Origin: Promicromonospora soli
GTDB taxonomy: Bacteria > Actinomycetota > Actinomycetes > Actinomycetales > Cellulomonadaceae
Reading direction: 5' to 3'
Assembly (NCBI RefSeq): GCF_014653785.1
Contig: NZ_BNAS01000006.1
Location: 372,001 to 436,000, forward strand
DNA: 64,000 bases
Shown here: positions 23,145-32,958 of the stretch, piece by piece
Layout of the letters: every line of letters starts with the position of its first letter
How positions within the stretch are numbered: the stretch's first letter is position 1
Notes under the pieces: model-generated
Seen by the model: only the letters and a program-made list of their open reading frames with translations
What the model was told of the DNA's origin: nothing
The model's database searches: none
Translations under genes and position numbers: made by a program

Positions 23145-23552
23145 ATGCATACCCTGTTCGGAGTCCTGCTGATCGTGCACGGGTTGATCACACTGGCCAT
23201 CTCTGCGGGATCGTTCGCCCCACAAGGCAATATTCCGAACCCGCGTTGGCTGCGGTGGTGGCCGTCCGAGCTGGGTCAGTCGTGGATCTTTCCCGGGATG
23301 GGATGGCCGGGCGGCGTGATCTGGCTGGTCGCGGGTCTACTGCTGCTGGGCGCTGGGCTCGGGTTCCTCGGGTTCCTGGTTCCCGTTGCGTGGTGGATTC
23401 CGTTGGCGATTGCCGGCGCGATCATTGGTCTGGTGGCGCTGATCCTGTACTTTCACCCCTATTACGTCCTCGCGGTGCTGCTGAACGTCGGCATCCTTTG
23501 GGTCGGGCTGCGTCCCGATTCGTCGCTGGCAGCGTTCTTCGGGATCCGTTGA
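23145..23552 (+). CDS. Small polytopic membrane protein
   Basis: The 135-residue protein has four predicted membrane segments (TLFGVLLIVHGLITLAI, GGVIWLVAGLLLLGAGLGFL, WWIPLAIAGAIIGLVALIL, VLAVLLNVGILWVGL). I do not recognise the family. It follows the SRPBCC gene by 27 bp and ends 4 bp before the convergent pflA stop. Confidence 0.65.
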   Translation: MHTLFGVLLIVHGLITLAISAGSFAPQGNIPNPRWLRWWPSELGQSWIFPGMGWPGGVIWLVAGLLLLGAGLGFLGFLVPVAWWIPLAIAGAIIGLVALILYFHPYYVLAVLLNVGILWVGLRPDSSLAAFFGIR

Positions 23553-23556
23553 GTCA

Positions 23557-24396
23557 TCAGTACGTCCTCAGGCCATGCGCCCGGAACTGGTCCCGCACTC
23601 GCTCGGTCAGCTCGACCGATGGTGGCTGGGTCGTCTCTAGCGCGTAGGTGCGACCGAGCGCGGCCCACTTGTAGCGGCCCATCTGGTGGAAGGGCAGCAC
23701 CTCGACGCGGGTCACGGTGCCGGGCCGGATCCCGTTCAGCTCATCCACATAGGCGGCGACGCGCTCGACGTTCTTGGCGTCGTCAGTCAGGCCGGGAACC
23801 AGGACGAACCGGACCCAGACCTCGGGGGCGTAGCCTCCGGCGTCCGGCAGGCCGACCCTGGCGAGACGCCGCCCGAATGTGAGTGTGGGCTCGAGCTCGC
23901 CGCCCGTGACCCGGCGGTACGTGTCCGGGTCGCCGGACTTCACGTCGAGCAGGATCAGGTCGGTATCGGCGAGCATCCGGTCGGTGAGGTTGGCACCGAG
24001 GTATCCGGAGGTGTCCAGCGTCGTATGTACCCCCAGCTCCTTCGCACCGTGCAGCACACGGGCCGCGAAGGCCGGCTGCATGAGTACCTCGCCGCCGGAC
24101 AGTGTCAGGCCGCCGCCGGTGGCCCGGAACACCGGCAGGTAGCGCCGCACCCGCGCGAGGATTTCCTCGGCCGTGACGGGCTCGCCGTCCTCCAGCGCGA
24201 GCATGTCAGGGTTGTGGCAGTACAGGCAGCGCAGCGGGCAGCCGGCCAGGAACACCGTGAGCCGGGTGCCGGGCCCGTCGACGGCGGTGACCAGCTCCCA
24301 CGAGTGCACCGAGCCCAACTCACCGGACCGCATGGCGGCCAACTGGAGGGACCGGACGTCGGGCCCGGTGCGGGCGGGTGCCAGGAGTGTCATCAC
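23557..24396 (-). CDS. pflA: Pyruvate formate-lyase activating enzyme
   Basis: This radical-SAM activase generates the glycyl radical on PFL using S-adenosylmethionine, a 4Fe-4S cluster and an electron donor such as flavodoxin. The 279-residue protein has the cluster motif [12 protein letters not shown] (CxxxCxxC), the [14 protein letters not shown] segment, DTSGY and [18 protein letters not shown]. It starts with an ATGA overlap on pflB, so the two are made together. Two flavodoxins elsewhere in the island are candidate electron donors. The pathway is strictly oxygen-sensitive, which fits a hypoxia regulon. Confidence 0.96.
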   Translation of the reverse strand: MMTLLAPARTGPDVRSLQLAAMRSGELGSVHSWELVTAVDGPGTRLTVFLAGCPLRCLYCHNPDMLALEDGEPVTAEEILARVRRYLPVFRATGGGLTLSGGEVLMQPAFAARVLHGAKELGVHTTLDTSGYLGANLTDRMLADTDLILLDVKSGDPDTYRRVTGGELEPTLTFGRRLARVGLPDAGGYAPEVWVRFVLVPGLTDDAKNVERVAAYVDELNGIRPGTVTRVEVLPFHQMGRYKWAALGRTYALETTQPPSVELTERVRDQFRAHGLRTY

Positions 24397-26675
24397 AGAG
24401 CCCCGTGGAAGGTCCTGCTCAGCACGTCGAGCTGCTGCTCGCGCGTCAGCCGGACGAAGTTGACGGCGTACCCGGAGACCCGGATCGTCAGCTGCGGGTA
24501 GTCCTCGGGGTGCTCCATGGCGTCCTCAAGGGTCGCGCGGTTCAGCACGTTGACGTTCATGTGATACCCGTCGAGACCAACCGACGCGTCCAGCAGGCCG
24601 GCCAGGTTGGCGACCTGCTCCTCGCGCGTTCGGCCCAGGCCCGACGGCACCACGGTGCTCGTCAGCGAGATGCCGTCCTGTGCCTCGCGGTACGGCAGCT
24701 TGGCCACCGACAGCGCCGAGGCGAGCATGCCGTGAGTGTCGCGGCCGTTCATCGGGTTCGCGCCCGGGGAGAACGGCTCGCCCGCCCGCCGCCCGTCGGG
24801 CGTATTGCCCGTGGCCTTGCCGTAGACGACGTTCGACGTGATAGTCAGGACCGACTGCGTGGGCACCGCGTCGCGGTACGTCGGGTGGCGGCGGATCTTG
24901 TCCATGAAGGACTCGACGAGCTCCACGGCGATGGCGTCAGCCCGGTCGTCGTCGTTCCCGTAGACCGGGAAGGATCCGGAGACGTCGTAATCGACCACGA
25001 CGCCACGGTCGTCGAACAGCGGCATGACGCGGGCGTACTTCACGGCGCTCAGGGAGTCCGCCGTGACCGCCAGCCCCGCGATGCCGCAGGCCATCGTGCG
25101 CAGCACGTCGCGGTCGTGCAGCGCCATCTCCAGGCGTTCGTACGCGTACTTGTCGTGCATGTAGTGGATGACGTTGAGTGCCTCCACGTAGGTCGCCGCG
25201 AGCCAGTCCATGGTCGTGTCGAGGCGGCGTCGTATGTCGTCGTACTCGAGCGGCCGGCCGGCCGCGACGGGCGGGAACGCCGGCATGACCTGAGCGCCGC
25301 TGACCTCGTCTCGTCCGCCGTTGATGGCGTACAAGAGGGCCTTGGCGAGGTTCACCCGAGCGCCGAAGAACTGCATCTGCTTGCCGACGGCCATCGGGGA
25401 GACGCAGCACGCGATCGCGGCGTCGTCGCCCCAGGCGGCCCGGATCTGGCGGTCCGACTCGTACTGCAGGGCGCTCGTGTCGATGGACACCTGGGCGCAG
25501 AAGTCCTTGAAGCCGCGCGGTAGGTCCTGGCTCCAGAACACCGTGAGGTTCGGCTCGGGTGCCGGGCCGAGGTTGTACAGGGTCTGCAGGTAGCGGAACG
25601 AGGTCTTGGTGACCAGGGTGCGCTCGTCGTCCCCCATCCCGCCGACGGTCTCGGTGACCCAGGTCGGGTCGCCCGAGAAGAGCGTGTCGTACTCCGGGGT
25701 GCGCAGGAAGCGCACGATTCGCAGCTTGATGACGAAGTCGTCGATGAGTTCCTGCGCCTCCTCCTCGGTGATCAGGCCGGCCGAGAGGTCGCGCTGGAAG
25801 TACACGTCCAGGAACGTCGAGGTACGGCCCAGCGACATCGCGGCGCCGTTCTGCTCCTTTACCGCACCCAGGTAGGCGAAGTACAGCCACTGCACCGCCG
25901 ATCGGGCCGTCGTGGCCGGGCGAGAGATGTCGTACCCGTACGAGGCGGCCATCTGCTTGAGCTCGCCCAGCGCGCGGAGCTGCTCGGCATGCTCCTCCCG
26001 TTCGCGGACGACCTTCTCACTGAATGGCTGCGCGTCGAGGCTGAGCTTGTCCGCCCTCTTGGCGTCGATCAGGGCGTCGACGCCGTACAGGGCCACCCGG
26101 CGGTAGTCACCGATGATCCGCCCCCGGCCATAGGCGTCCGGCAGGCCCGTGACGATGTGGCTGCGCCGCGCGGCGCGAACGTCCGGCGAGTAGGCGTCGA
26201 AGACACCCTCGTTGTGGGTCTTGCGGTACTTGGTGAACGTCTCCTTGACGGACTCGTCCACGCCGTAGCCGTAGGTCGCCAATGACGTCTCGACCAGACG
26301 CCAGCCGCCGTTCGGCATGATCGCGCGCTTCAGCGGCGCGTCCGTCTGCAGGCCGAAGATCAGCTCCGCGTCCCGGTCGATGTAACCGGGCGCGTGGGCA
26401 GTGATGCCTGCGGGGGTGTGCGGATCGACGTCGTACACGCCTCTGGCCCGTTCGGCCGGGAACATCGCGCTAACGGTGTCCCACACGTGCGTGGTGCGGG
26501 TGGTCGGCCCGGCGAGGAAGGTGGCGTCGCCCTCGTACGGGGTGTAGTTGCGCTGGATGAAGTCGCGCACGTCCACGTGATCCTGCCAGGGCCCGCCGGA
26601 GAACCCTGACCAGGCCGATCCGTACGGCTCGCTGGCCGACGCCGGTGTGGCCGGTACTTCGTGAACGATGCTCAT
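24393..26675 (-). CDS. pflB: Formate C-acetyltransferase (pyruvate formate-lyase)
   Basis: PFL cleaves pyruvate with CoA to acetyl-CoA and formate without NADH formation, under anoxia. The 760-residue protein equals the standard length. The active-site Cys-Cys is in [14 protein letters not shown], and the glycyl-radical site is [12 protein letters not shown] with the radical Gly at residue 735. The ATG at 26675 is preferred, since a GTG nine codons upstream gives a non-homologous extension. Two DevR-like boxes 126-160 bp upstream suggest hypoxic induction. PFL is uncommon in aerobic actinobacteria, which fits acquisition with the island. Confidence 0.97.
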   Translation of the reverse strand: MSIVHEVPATPASASEPYGSAWSGFSGGPWQDHVDVRDFIQRNYTPYEGDATFLAGPTTRTTHVWDTVSAMFPAERARGVYDVDPHTPAGITAHAPGYIDRDAELIFGLQTDAPLKRAIMPNGGWRLVETSLATYGYGVDESVKETFTKYRKTHNEGVFDAYSPDVRAARRSHIVTGLPDAYGRGRIIGDYRRVALYGVDALIDAKRADKLSLDAQPFSEKVVREREEHAEQLRALGELKQMAASYGYDISRPATTARSAVQWLYFAYLGAVKEQNGAAMSLGRTSTFLDVYFQRDLSAGLITEEEAQELIDDFVIKLRIVRFLRTPEYDTLFSGDPTWVTETVGGMGDDERTLVTKTSFRYLQTLYNLGPAPEPNLTVFWSQDLPRGFKDFCAQVSIDTSALQYESDRQIRAAWGDDAAIACCVSPMAVGKQMQFFGARVNLAKALLYAINGGRDEVSGAQVMPAFPPVAAGRPLEYDDIRRRLDTTMDWLAATYVEALNVIHYMHDKYAYERLEMALHDRDVLRTMACGIAGLAVTADSLSAVKYARVMPLFDDRGVVVDYDVSGSFPVYGNDDDRADAIAVELVESFMDKIRRHPTYRDAVPTQSVLTITSNVVYGKATGNTPDGRRAGEPFSPGANPMNGRDTHGMLASALSVAKLPYREAQDGISLTSTVVPSGLGRTREEQVANLAGLLDASVGLDGYHMNVNVLNRATLEDAMEHPEDYPQLTIRVSGYAVNFVRLTREQQLDVLSRTFHGAL

Positions 26676-26800
26676 GGTCTGCACCTGCTTTCGCTGGGAC
26701 ACCTTGACAAGCGAGGGACTCCGAGGTCGGGCCCGAGGGCCGGCGTCCGGCTATAGGGCTTACAGTTCAAATACCACCCCGGCGGACCCGACCCGAAGCA

Positions 26801-26814
26801 GTGGCGAAGGTCCC
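26801..26814 (-). promoter_or_regulatory. DevR-like box, pflBA proximal
   Basis: On the minus strand this reads GGGACCTTCGCCAC, with two mismatches to GGGACCTTNGTCCC. It lies about 126 bp upstream of the pflB start. A second site begins exactly 21 bp further upstream. Confidence 0.6.
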
Positions 26815-26821
26815 TCGTGCT

Positions 26822-26835
26822 CTGACGAAAGTCCC
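26822..26835 (-). promoter_or_regulatory. DevR-like box, pflBA distal
   Basis: On the minus strand this reads GGGACTTTCGTCAG, preceded by CGAC as at several other sites in the island. It is spaced 21 bp (two helical turns) from the proximal site, so two DevR dimers could bind on one DNA face. Confidence 0.55.
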
Positions 26836-27629
26836 GTCGCGAGATCAGCTTCTGCCGCCCTTGCGGCTGCGCGCACCTGCGCCGGCTGGCCCACCGCGAT
26901 CCTGCGCAGCCGGCGCAGTGTCGCCCCGAGCGCCTTGAGGACGACGAGCTCGCGCTGCTGCTCCGTGACCTGGGTGTACGCGACGAGCGCGACGATGAGG
27001 GTGCCGGCCGCGAACGCGACGCCGACCATGAGCCGCACCGGGGATCCGTAGATGTCGGTCGCCAGCTGCAGCGACGCATCGTGCAGCCCGGCCGGGCTCC
27101 GCACCGTGAACCCCGCCGCTTCGAGCCGGTTGCTGACCCCGGCAGGGTCGGATGTGGTCACCAGAATCGCGCCGGTGGTCCCGGTCGCCTGCAGCATCTG
27201 GTCCAGCCCGGCCGTCGTGGTGAACAGCAGCGGCGTCATGAACAGCGCGGTGTCGTCGGTCAGCCCGACCACTCACATCGGGTGCCCCGGCACTGGCAGT
27301 TGGTCGCCGAGCGTCAGGTCGTGCTGGTCTGCGAGCAACGCGTCCACGGCCACTCGTCGGCGGCCGGTGACCAGGAAGGCCCCGGCGAACAGACCGATGT
27401 GGTGCAACACGTGCGGAGTAAGCCCGGCGACGGTCGCGATCCCTGCGTGACGGCGTTCCAGGCCGCCGCCGCTCCGGGCCGGCGCGGCCGGCTCCGTTGC
27501 CCGCGTGTCCGCGCCGAAGTGGTTGTGGTCGTGGCTCATCGGGGTACTCATGAGGTGCGGCAGGGCAGCGTCGTCATTCGCGCGCGGGTCACGACGTTCC
27601 CGACCTGCTGCCCGGCCCAGCCTCAGGTG

Positions 27630-27836
27630 TCACGCCGGGCACACGTGATCAGGCTCCCATCCGGTGACGCCTTGGTGCATGCCCGGGTTGTGCATCCCGT
27701 CAAAGCCGGCGAGCTGGGCACACTGAACCACGTGCTGTCCGAAGCCTCCCGCGTCGGGAGCCGCTGACGCGGGAGTCGTGCCGGCCGACAAGAACACGAG
27801 CAGAGCTGCTGCGACGCCGGCGCGGATGGTCTTCAT
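27630..27836 (-). CDS. Small secreted protein
   Basis: The 68-residue protein has a clear signal peptide (MKTIRAGVAAALLVFLSAGT, then ASA-AP cleavage) and a mature part of about 42 residues with two cysteines (HVVQCAQLAGFDGMHNPGMH and a final DHVCPA). GAGGAGGAC precedes the ATG. No domain is recognised. It shares size, a signal peptide and paired cysteines with the protein at 53166. It is transcribed divergently from the DUF6448 gene across a tandem pair of DevR-like boxes, so it is a candidate hypoxia-induced secreted protein. Confidence 0.75.
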   Translation of the reverse strand: MKTIRAGVAAALLVFLSAGTTPASAAPDAGGFGQHVVQCAQLAGFDGMHNPGMHQGVTGWEPDHVCPA

Positions 27837-27962
27837 GATTGTCCTCCTCGTTGGACGTGCGCGCCCGCCGGCGCGACGTCGCGGGTGCTATGACTCCACC
27901 GTGCACCCCCACGCCTCGCGCCGCACGGGTTGGGACAGGGCCATCTGGCGTGGTGGGTCGAC

Positions 27963-27997
27963 GGGACCTTCGCCGTCGACATTGGGCCCTTCGCCCC
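27963..27997. promoter_or_regulatory. Tandem pair of DevR-like boxes
   Basis: GGGACCTTCGCCGT (27963-27976) and GGGCCCTTCGCCCC (27984-27997) start 21 bp apart. They lie between the divergent small secreted gene (start 27836) and the DUF6448 gene (start 28093), at about 126 and 95 bp respectively. The first carries the extended left flank TCGAC seen at other island sites. Confidence 0.6.
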
Positions 27998-28092
27998 CTG
28001 CCTCGCCCCCGCCCGCAGGAGCGATGCTGAACGTGACCTCTCGTCGCGGGTGCCGGCCCGCGCACCCCCCGCCTCTGAATGGAGCTGCCAAG

Positions 28093-28644
28093 ATGCCTCC
28101 TCACTGCGATTCACTTGACGGACCCGTCGTCACCGCCGCCCGACAGGCACTCGAGGCCGGCGACGTCGACCTGGTTCTGCCGTTCGTCCCCGAGCGCTGG
28201 GAGGACGACGTCCGCGCGGCTTTCGACAGCGTGCTGCCGGTACGCGGCCTGAGCGAGGAAGCCCGTGAGGTCGCCGACCGGCTGTTCTTCGAGACCGTCG
28301 TCCGGATCCACCGCGCCGCCGAGGGCGCCCCGTTCACCGGCGTGAAGCCCGCCGGGCTCGACGTCGGACCGGTGATCCCGCTCACCGAGCGGGCGATCAC
28401 CACCGGGTCACCGGAGCCGGTGGCGGAGTTCCTGACCCGCGTGCTGCACGACGAGCTCACGCACCGCTTGCACAAGGTCAACACCCTCTCCGCGGCCAAA
28501 GGCCGGTCGGTGGCTGATGGCCGGGAGTGGGTCGAGGCGATGCTCGGCTTCCAGGTGTACAGCCACCATCTGCTGCAGGCGATGCACGCTCCCGCGCACG
28601 CCGAGCAGGACGACGGCGAGAACCGCGGCCACACCCACGTGTAG
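28093..28644 (+). CDS. DUF6448 family protein
   Basis: The 183-residue soluble protein starts MPPHCDSLDGPVVTAARQAL and contains LFFETVVRIHRAAEGAPFTG, then KPAGLDVGPVIPLTERAI. This matches a family of unknown function annotated as DUF6448, with conserved His and acidic residues. The ATG at 28093 has GGAG 8 nt upstream, and a longer open frame upstream has no site. The C-terminus is His-rich (ENRGHTHV). Its position after paired DevR-like boxes makes it a likely regulon member. The biochemical role is unknown. Confidence 0.8.
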   Translation: MPPHCDSLDGPVVTAARQALEAGDVDLVLPFVPERWEDDVRAAFDSVLPVRGLSEEAREVADRLFFETVVRIHRAAEGAPFTGVKPAGLDVGPVIPLTERAITTGSPEPVAEFLTRVLHDELTHRLHKVNTLSAAKGRSVADGREWVEAMLGFQVYSHHLLQAMHAPAHAEQDDGENRGHTHV

Positions 28645-28704
28645 ATACCGACCAGCGCGTCCTCGACCACCGAACACCGGCCGGGTGGATGTTCTGGTGG
28701 ATGT

Positions 28705-31323
28705 TCATCCTCGAGAACCGGATCGGCCTGGGCGGGGTCCTGTGGGGCGCCGGCGTGCTCGTACGGCCTTGACGGAGGCGTCCGCAAGGACGACGGCCAC
28801 CGGCGCGAGGAGCGCCACCGCCCAGCCCGCGGCGGGTGGCGGGCTGCCGCCGAGCAGGCCGGCCAACGGGGGCGCCAGGAACACAGCGAGCAGGACGAGC
28901 TCGATCGCGACCGCCCAGAGCAGCATCGGGTTGCCGGTCATCCGGAGCGCCCCGGCCCAGCGATACTCGCTGCGGCAGGCGAAGGCGTTGCCGAGCTGCC
29001 CCAGGACGACGGCGGCGAAGGCTGCGCCGGAGGCGGCCGCCAGAGTCTGCGCGGACGGTTCGGCGCCGACGGTCCAGCCGGCCAGGGCGAGAACCACGAA
29101 GAACGCCGCCATCTCGACGACCGCCTCGGCCGGACCGAGGACGCCGAAGACCCGCACCAGCACACCGCGGTCGATCAGCGCGCCGATGGACGGCGGCTGC
29201 CGCATCGTCCTGCGGCTGGGTGGCTCCGCACCGAGGGCGAGTGCGGGCAGCAGATCGGTGCCGATGTCAAGGGCGAGGATCTGCAGCACGGTCAGGGCGA
29301 GGGGCACGTTGCCGCCGCTGAGTGCCCAGATCAGGAACGGCGTGAGCTCGGCGACGTTGTCGGTTAGGTGATATGTCAGGAACCGGCGGATGTTGGCGAA
29401 CGTCGCACGGCCCAGCTCGACGGCGGCGACGATGGTCGCGAAGTTGTCGTCCAGGAGCACCACGTCCGCGGCCTCGCGGGCAACGTCGGAGCCGCTGCGG
29501 CCCATGGCGATACCGATGTCGGCCTCGCGTAGCGCCGGCCCGTCATTGACCCCGTCACCCGTCATCGCGACCACGTGCCCCCGGGCATGGAGGGCGCGGG
29601 CGATCCGCAACTTGTCCTCGGGCGTGACACGGGCGATCACCACTCCGTCCCTGTCGACCAACTCACCGAGCGCATCGTCGTCCGCGGGAAGGTCGGACCC
29701 TTCCAGGACCGGCCCGTCCCGCAGCAACCCCACCTCTTGGGCGATCGCCGTCGCCGTGCCGAGGTGGTCGCCGGTGATCATGGCGAGCTTGATGCCCGCG
29801 CTGCGGCACGCGGCCACCGCGGCGTGGACGTCGTCGCGGGGCGGGTCCTCCAGACCGACGAGACCGAGCAGCTCCAGGTCCTTCTCCACATCGGGCAGGG
29901 GCGCGTCCTGGTCCGCCGCGCCAGCATCGCGGCGTGCGATCGCCAGGACTCGCAGACCCCGCGCCGCCATTTCGGCCACGGCACGGACAGCGTCGTCGCC
30001 CGCGGAGGTGAGCGCGAGGACCGAGTCCGGTGCGCCCTTGACGTAGACCCGATCTCCGGCGACGACCGACATGCGGCGGCGGCGGGAGTCGAACGGCAGG
30101 CGCCTGCGCAGCGGCCGCTCTGTCTCCTCGGCAGGCATGTCGACACCGGTGCGCAGGGCGAGCACGTGCAGGGCGACCTCCATCGGGTCACCGTGCGCCG
30201 TCCACTGCTCGCCACTGCGGACCATCCGTCCGGTCGAGCACCGCACGGCCGCCAGTGCGACGTCGCGGAGGGCCGGAACCACGCCGTTCTCGGCGTTGAT
30301 GCGAGCGGTGGGCGCGTACCCGTGACCGACGACGGACGCTGTTCCCTCGGGCGTCCATACCTCGACGACCGACATCTCGTTGCGGGTCAGCGTGCCGGTC
30401 TTGTCGGTGCAGATGAAAGTCGTGGAGCCCATGGTCTCCACCGAGTCGAGGCGACGGACCAACGCGTTGCGGGACGCCATCCGCTGCGCGCCCCGCGCCA
30501 GCGAAAGAGTTACGGTCGGCAGCAGTCCTTCCGGGACCAGCGCGACCATGACGCCGACGGCGAAGAGGAACCCGTCGGACGCCGGCATGCCGAGCATCTG
30601 GGAGACGATGAAGAACGCGACGCCGACGGCGATGGCGATCCCTGCGATCATGCGCACGACGCGCCGTAGCCGGATCGCGAGCGGACTCGCGGAACGGCTC
30701 GCCGTCCGGGTGAGAGCCATGATGTGCGCCAGCTCCGTCGCCGCCCCGGTAGCGGTGACCTCGACGGCCGCCTCACCCTCGACCACGTAGGTCCCGGCAT
30801 GGACGTCGTCCCCCGGCGATGGATGGGTAGTGGTGCTCTCGCCGGTCAGCGCCGACTCGTCGACTGCGAGCCCGGTCACGGAGACCACGCGGCCGTCCGC
30901 GGCCACCCCGTCGCCGGCCTCCAGGATTAGCACGTCCCCGACCACGATGTCCCGTACGGGGACCTGTCGACGGCGCCCGTCGCGCAGGACGATCGCCAGG
31001 GCCGGCATCAGCTCGAGCAGCTTCTGGCCGGCCTTGTCTGCCCGATACTCCTGCAGGAACGCGAAGGCGCCGTTGACGACCACCACCACGGCGATGGCGA
31101 CCGCGAGCTCGGGCATGTCGGCGATCCACGCGAGAACCGCCGCGGCCCAGAGAAGCAGGGCGAAGAAATGGACCATCTGCCCCAGGAGCAGTCTCACAGG
31201 AGACGGCGGACGAGGCTTCGGAACCAGGTTCGGGCCCAGATCCTGGAGGCGATGAGCCGCCTGGGACGATGACAGGCCGACACGTTCCCCGACGCCCGGT
31301 GTATTCGTGTCGACCGTCTCCAT
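28705..31323 (-). CDS. Cation-transporting P-type ATPase
   Basis: The 872-residue P-type pump has an N-terminal cation-ATPase domain (SSSQAAHRLQDLGPNLVPKP), the TGES loop (ALTGESTTTH), the phosphorylation site CTDKTGTLTRNE, the KGAPDSVL nucleotide-binding motif and the hinge VAMTGDGVNDGPAL. A C-terminal helix bundle with LDIGTDLLPALALG follows. The M4 sequence ALVPEGLLPTV resembles Ca/Na/K-type (P2) pumps more than heavy-metal pumps. The ATG at 31323 has GGAG at good spacing. It diverges from a universal stress protein over two DevR-like boxes, as with Mycobacterium tuberculosis ctpF/Rv1996. The transported ion is not determined. Confidence 0.92.
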   Translation of the reverse strand: METVDTNTPGVGERVGLSSSQAAHRLQDLGPNLVPKPRPPSPVRLLLGQMVHFFALLLWAAAVLAWIADMPELAVAIAVVVVVNGAFAFLQEYRADKAGQKLLELMPALAIVLRDGRRRQVPVRDIVVGDVLILEAGDGVAADGRVVSVTGLAVDESALTGESTTTHPSPGDDVHAGTYVVEGEAAVEVTATGAATELAHIMALTRTASRSASPLAIRLRRVVRMIAGIAIAVGVAFFIVSQMLGMPASDGFLFAVGVMVALVPEGLLPTVTLSLARGAQRMASRNALVRRLDSVETMGSTTFICTDKTGTLTRNEMSVVEVWTPEGTASVVGHGYAPTARINAENGVVPALRDVALAAVRCSTGRMVRSGEQWTAHGDPMEVALHVLALRTGVDMPAEETERPLRRRLPFDSRRRRMSVVAGDRVYVKGAPDSVLALTSAGDDAVRAVAEMAARGLRVLAIARRDAGAADQDAPLPDVEKDLELLGLVGLEDPPRDDVHAAVAACRSAGIKLAMITGDHLGTATAIAQEVGLLRDGPVLEGSDLPADDDALGELVDRDGVVIARVTPEDKLRIARALHARGHVVAMTGDGVNDGPALREADIGIAMGRSGSDVAREAADVVLLDDNFATIVAAVELGRATFANIRRFLTYHLTDNVAELTPFLIWALSGGNVPLALTVLQILALDIGTDLLPALALGAEPPSRRTMRQPPSIGALIDRGVLVRVFGVLGPAEAVVEMAAFFVVLALAGWTVGAEPSAQTLAAASGAAFAAVVLGQLGNAFACRSEYRWAGALRMTGNPMLLWAVAIELVLLAVFLAPPLAGLLGGSPPPAAGWAVALLAPVAVVLADASVKAVRARRRPTGPRPGRSGSRG

Positions 31324-31415
31324 CGTCACTCCAGATGCGCTCTGGTCACGTCCCTGCTCCGACACTATGCCCGCTGACGACGACGAGCCGACAGGGTCGA
31401 CGGTCACCGTTCGAC

Positions 31416-31429
31416 GGGACCTTCGGCGC
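31416..31429. promoter_or_regulatory. DevR-like box between P-type ATPase and usp (site 1)
   Basis: GGGACCTTCGGCGC has two mismatches to the consensus and an exact TCGAC left flank. It is 93 bp upstream of the ATPase start. Its surroundings (31390-31430) are clearly related to 33580-33620. Confidence 0.6.
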
Positions 31430-31468
31430 CGCCTGAACTTCGCCCGCGCCGTCGACCTCCGCGTCCGG

Positions 31469-31482
31469 GGGACCTTGGTCCT
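31469..31482. promoter_or_regulatory. DevR-like box between P-type ATPase and usp (site 2)
   Basis: GGGACCTTGGTCCT has one mismatch at the last base. It is 77 bp upstream of the usp start and 53 bp (about five helical turns) from site 1. Confidence 0.75.
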
Positions 31483-31558
31483 ACTGTTCGGGGCCGCCCG
31501 TCTCTGCCACGCAAAGTCGGCCGGCTGGTGTCCTGATGGTGAGCAGAGGAGGACGATC

Positions 31559-32440
31559 ATGAACTACACCTGGTACCGGGGCATCGTCGTCGGAGTCGAC
31601 GGCTCGCAGGAGAGCCTGTCGGCGCTGAACTGGGCGACCCTGACCGCCGATCGGCATGGAGCCCGTCTGACGGTGGTGGCTGTGCACCCCGTTCCGCCCG
31701 AGGCCGGCCCGGGCACGAGCAGTCTCATCGAGGACGCACGGGAGCAGGCACGCCGCGCGGCCCGTGCAGCGCGAGACCGGCTCGGTGGATGGCGCCCGGG
31801 AGGCAGGGACGTCGAGGTGCTCGTCCTGCCGGGGAACGCCGCCCGCGTCCTTGCCGAGCTGTCGAACAACGAAAACATCGTCGTGGTGGGGCGCCGCGGC
31901 CGCGGCGCGTTCGACCGTGCACTGCTCGGGTCCACGTCCTCAGCACTGGCGGCGGCCGCGCCCGGTACGGTCGCGGTGGTGCCAGCCGGCGCAGCGACCG
32001 ACGATCCCCGCCGGATCAGGGTAGGAGCAGGGTCCGTCGACGACCCGGACGCCCTGGGTACAGCATTCGCGGAGGCGGACGCGCGCGGGTGCCCCCTCGA
32101 GGTGGTGCACGTCACGGGGACAGACCCGATCTCGTCCGCGCTGCTCGACATGGACCCCGTGGCAGCGTCGTGGCACGAGGCCGCAGCGGCGGACCTGGCC
32201 GACCGGCTTGGCCGGTGGTCTGACAAGTACCCCCAGGTCACCTACACGGTAGTGATCCGCCGCGGGGACCCGGTCGCAAACCTGCTCCACGGCCTGACCC
32301 GGTACGACATGCTGGTGGTCGGCGGACGGAGCCATTCGGCTGTCACCGGTCGCCTGCTGCGCAGCGTGCCCGAAGCCGTGGTGCGCGGTGCGCCGTGCCC
32401 GGTCGTGGTCGTGCACGCACGTCGTCATCTGGTCGCCTGA
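31559..32440 (+). CDS. Universal stress protein, two tandem USP domains (A)
   Basis: The 293-residue protein has two USP domains. The first (GIVVGVDGSQESLSALNWAT) carries the ATP-loop pattern VVVGRRGRGAFDRALLGSTS. The second ends VVGGRSHSAVTGRLLRSVPE. GAGGAGGAC precedes the ATG at 31559. It is a close paralogue, with the same length, of the USP at 47005. Tandem-domain USPs such as Rv2005c, Rv1996 and Rv2623 are hallmark DosR-regulon members that bind ATP and slow growth. Its promoter region carries a near-perfect DevR-like box. Confidence 0.93.
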   Translation: MNYTWYRGIVVGVDGSQESLSALNWATLTADRHGARLTVVAVHPVPPEAGPGTSSLIEDAREQARRAARAARDRLGGWRPGGRDVEVLVLPGNAARVLAELSNNENIVVVGRRGRGAFDRALLGSTSSALAAAAPGTVAVVPAGAATDDPRRIRVGAGSVDDPDALGTAFAEADARGCPLEVVHVTGTDPISSALLDMDPVAASWHEAAAADLADRLGRWSDKYPQVTYTVVIRRGDPVANLLHGLTRYDMLVVGGRSHSAVTGRLLRSVPEAVVRGAPCPVVVVHARRHLVA

Positions 32441-32615
32441 CCGGGAGGCCCCGTCCGGCGAACGACTCCCGGTTGCGGCGCCACTGTTCGCGCCGGCCTG
32501 GTTTAGAGGCCGGCGTTCAGGAGAAGGCGGTCGTCCTGATGGTCCAGGAGGAACCGACAGCCGGTCAGGTGTCGGCCGCCGCCCTGCGGACATAGCCTGG
32601 GGAGGGAGGTGCGCG

Positions 32616-32801
32616 ATGGGAGATCGGAACGCGGGTGCCGCCGCAGGCGGCGGCGCGATCTACGGGCTTGGCATCTTCGGGGCGTGGGTCTATTTCTGGC
32701 AGCAGGCTGACGGGTTCTGGGAATTCGTGTGGGCGGTTGTCCAGGGCATCTTCTGGCCGGCGTTCATGGTGTACGAGGCGTTCGCGGCGCTCGGTGGCTG
32801 A
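32616..32801 (+). CDS. Small single-helix membrane protein
   Basis: The 61-residue protein has an N-terminal Gly/Ala-rich stretch and aromatic-rich hydrophobic segments (IYGLGIFGAWVYFWQQADGF, then VVQGIFWPAFMVYEAFAALG). The ribosome-binding site GGGAGGAGG-like sequence is directly upstream. Short proteins of this pattern are widespread in actinobacteria without an assigned role. It lies 175 bp after the USP gene. Confidence 0.75.
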   Translation: MGDRNAGAAAGGGAIYGLGIFGAWVYFWQQADGFWEFVWAVVQGIFWPAFMVYEAFAALGG

Positions 32802-32958
32802 CCCGCTCCAGCTCGGGTCCGCAGCTCACACTCTCGAGTGGTCCGATCCCGCATTGTTCGAGTTCTGGAAGGCCGGGATGCGCTCACCCCAACGCCATGA
32901 GCCGGTCCTGATAGCGCCGGCCTCCCTGGCGTCCAGGCATCAATGATCAGGGGACGGC

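Larger units (their letters stand above)
26760..27551 (-). pseudogene. Chimeric remnant: DUF-type small membrane protein fused to FtsX/MacB-like ABC permease piece
   Basis: Read on the minus strand, the frame opens with MSHDHNHFGADTRA and GLTPHVLHHIGLFAGAFLVTG. This resembles the N-terminus of small metal-island membrane proteins. It then switches to RRRVAVDALLADQHDLTLGD, part of an ABC-transporter permease periplasmic domain. A TGA at 27273-27275 interrupts the frame, which continues directly as VVGLTDDTALFMTPLLFTTT. An FtsX-like membrane segment (VRLMVGVAFAAGTLIVALVA) follows, and the frame ends in unrelated sequence. Three joins and an internal stop indicate decay. The tail of the remnant overlaps the pflB upstream boxes. 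Confidence 0.6.
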
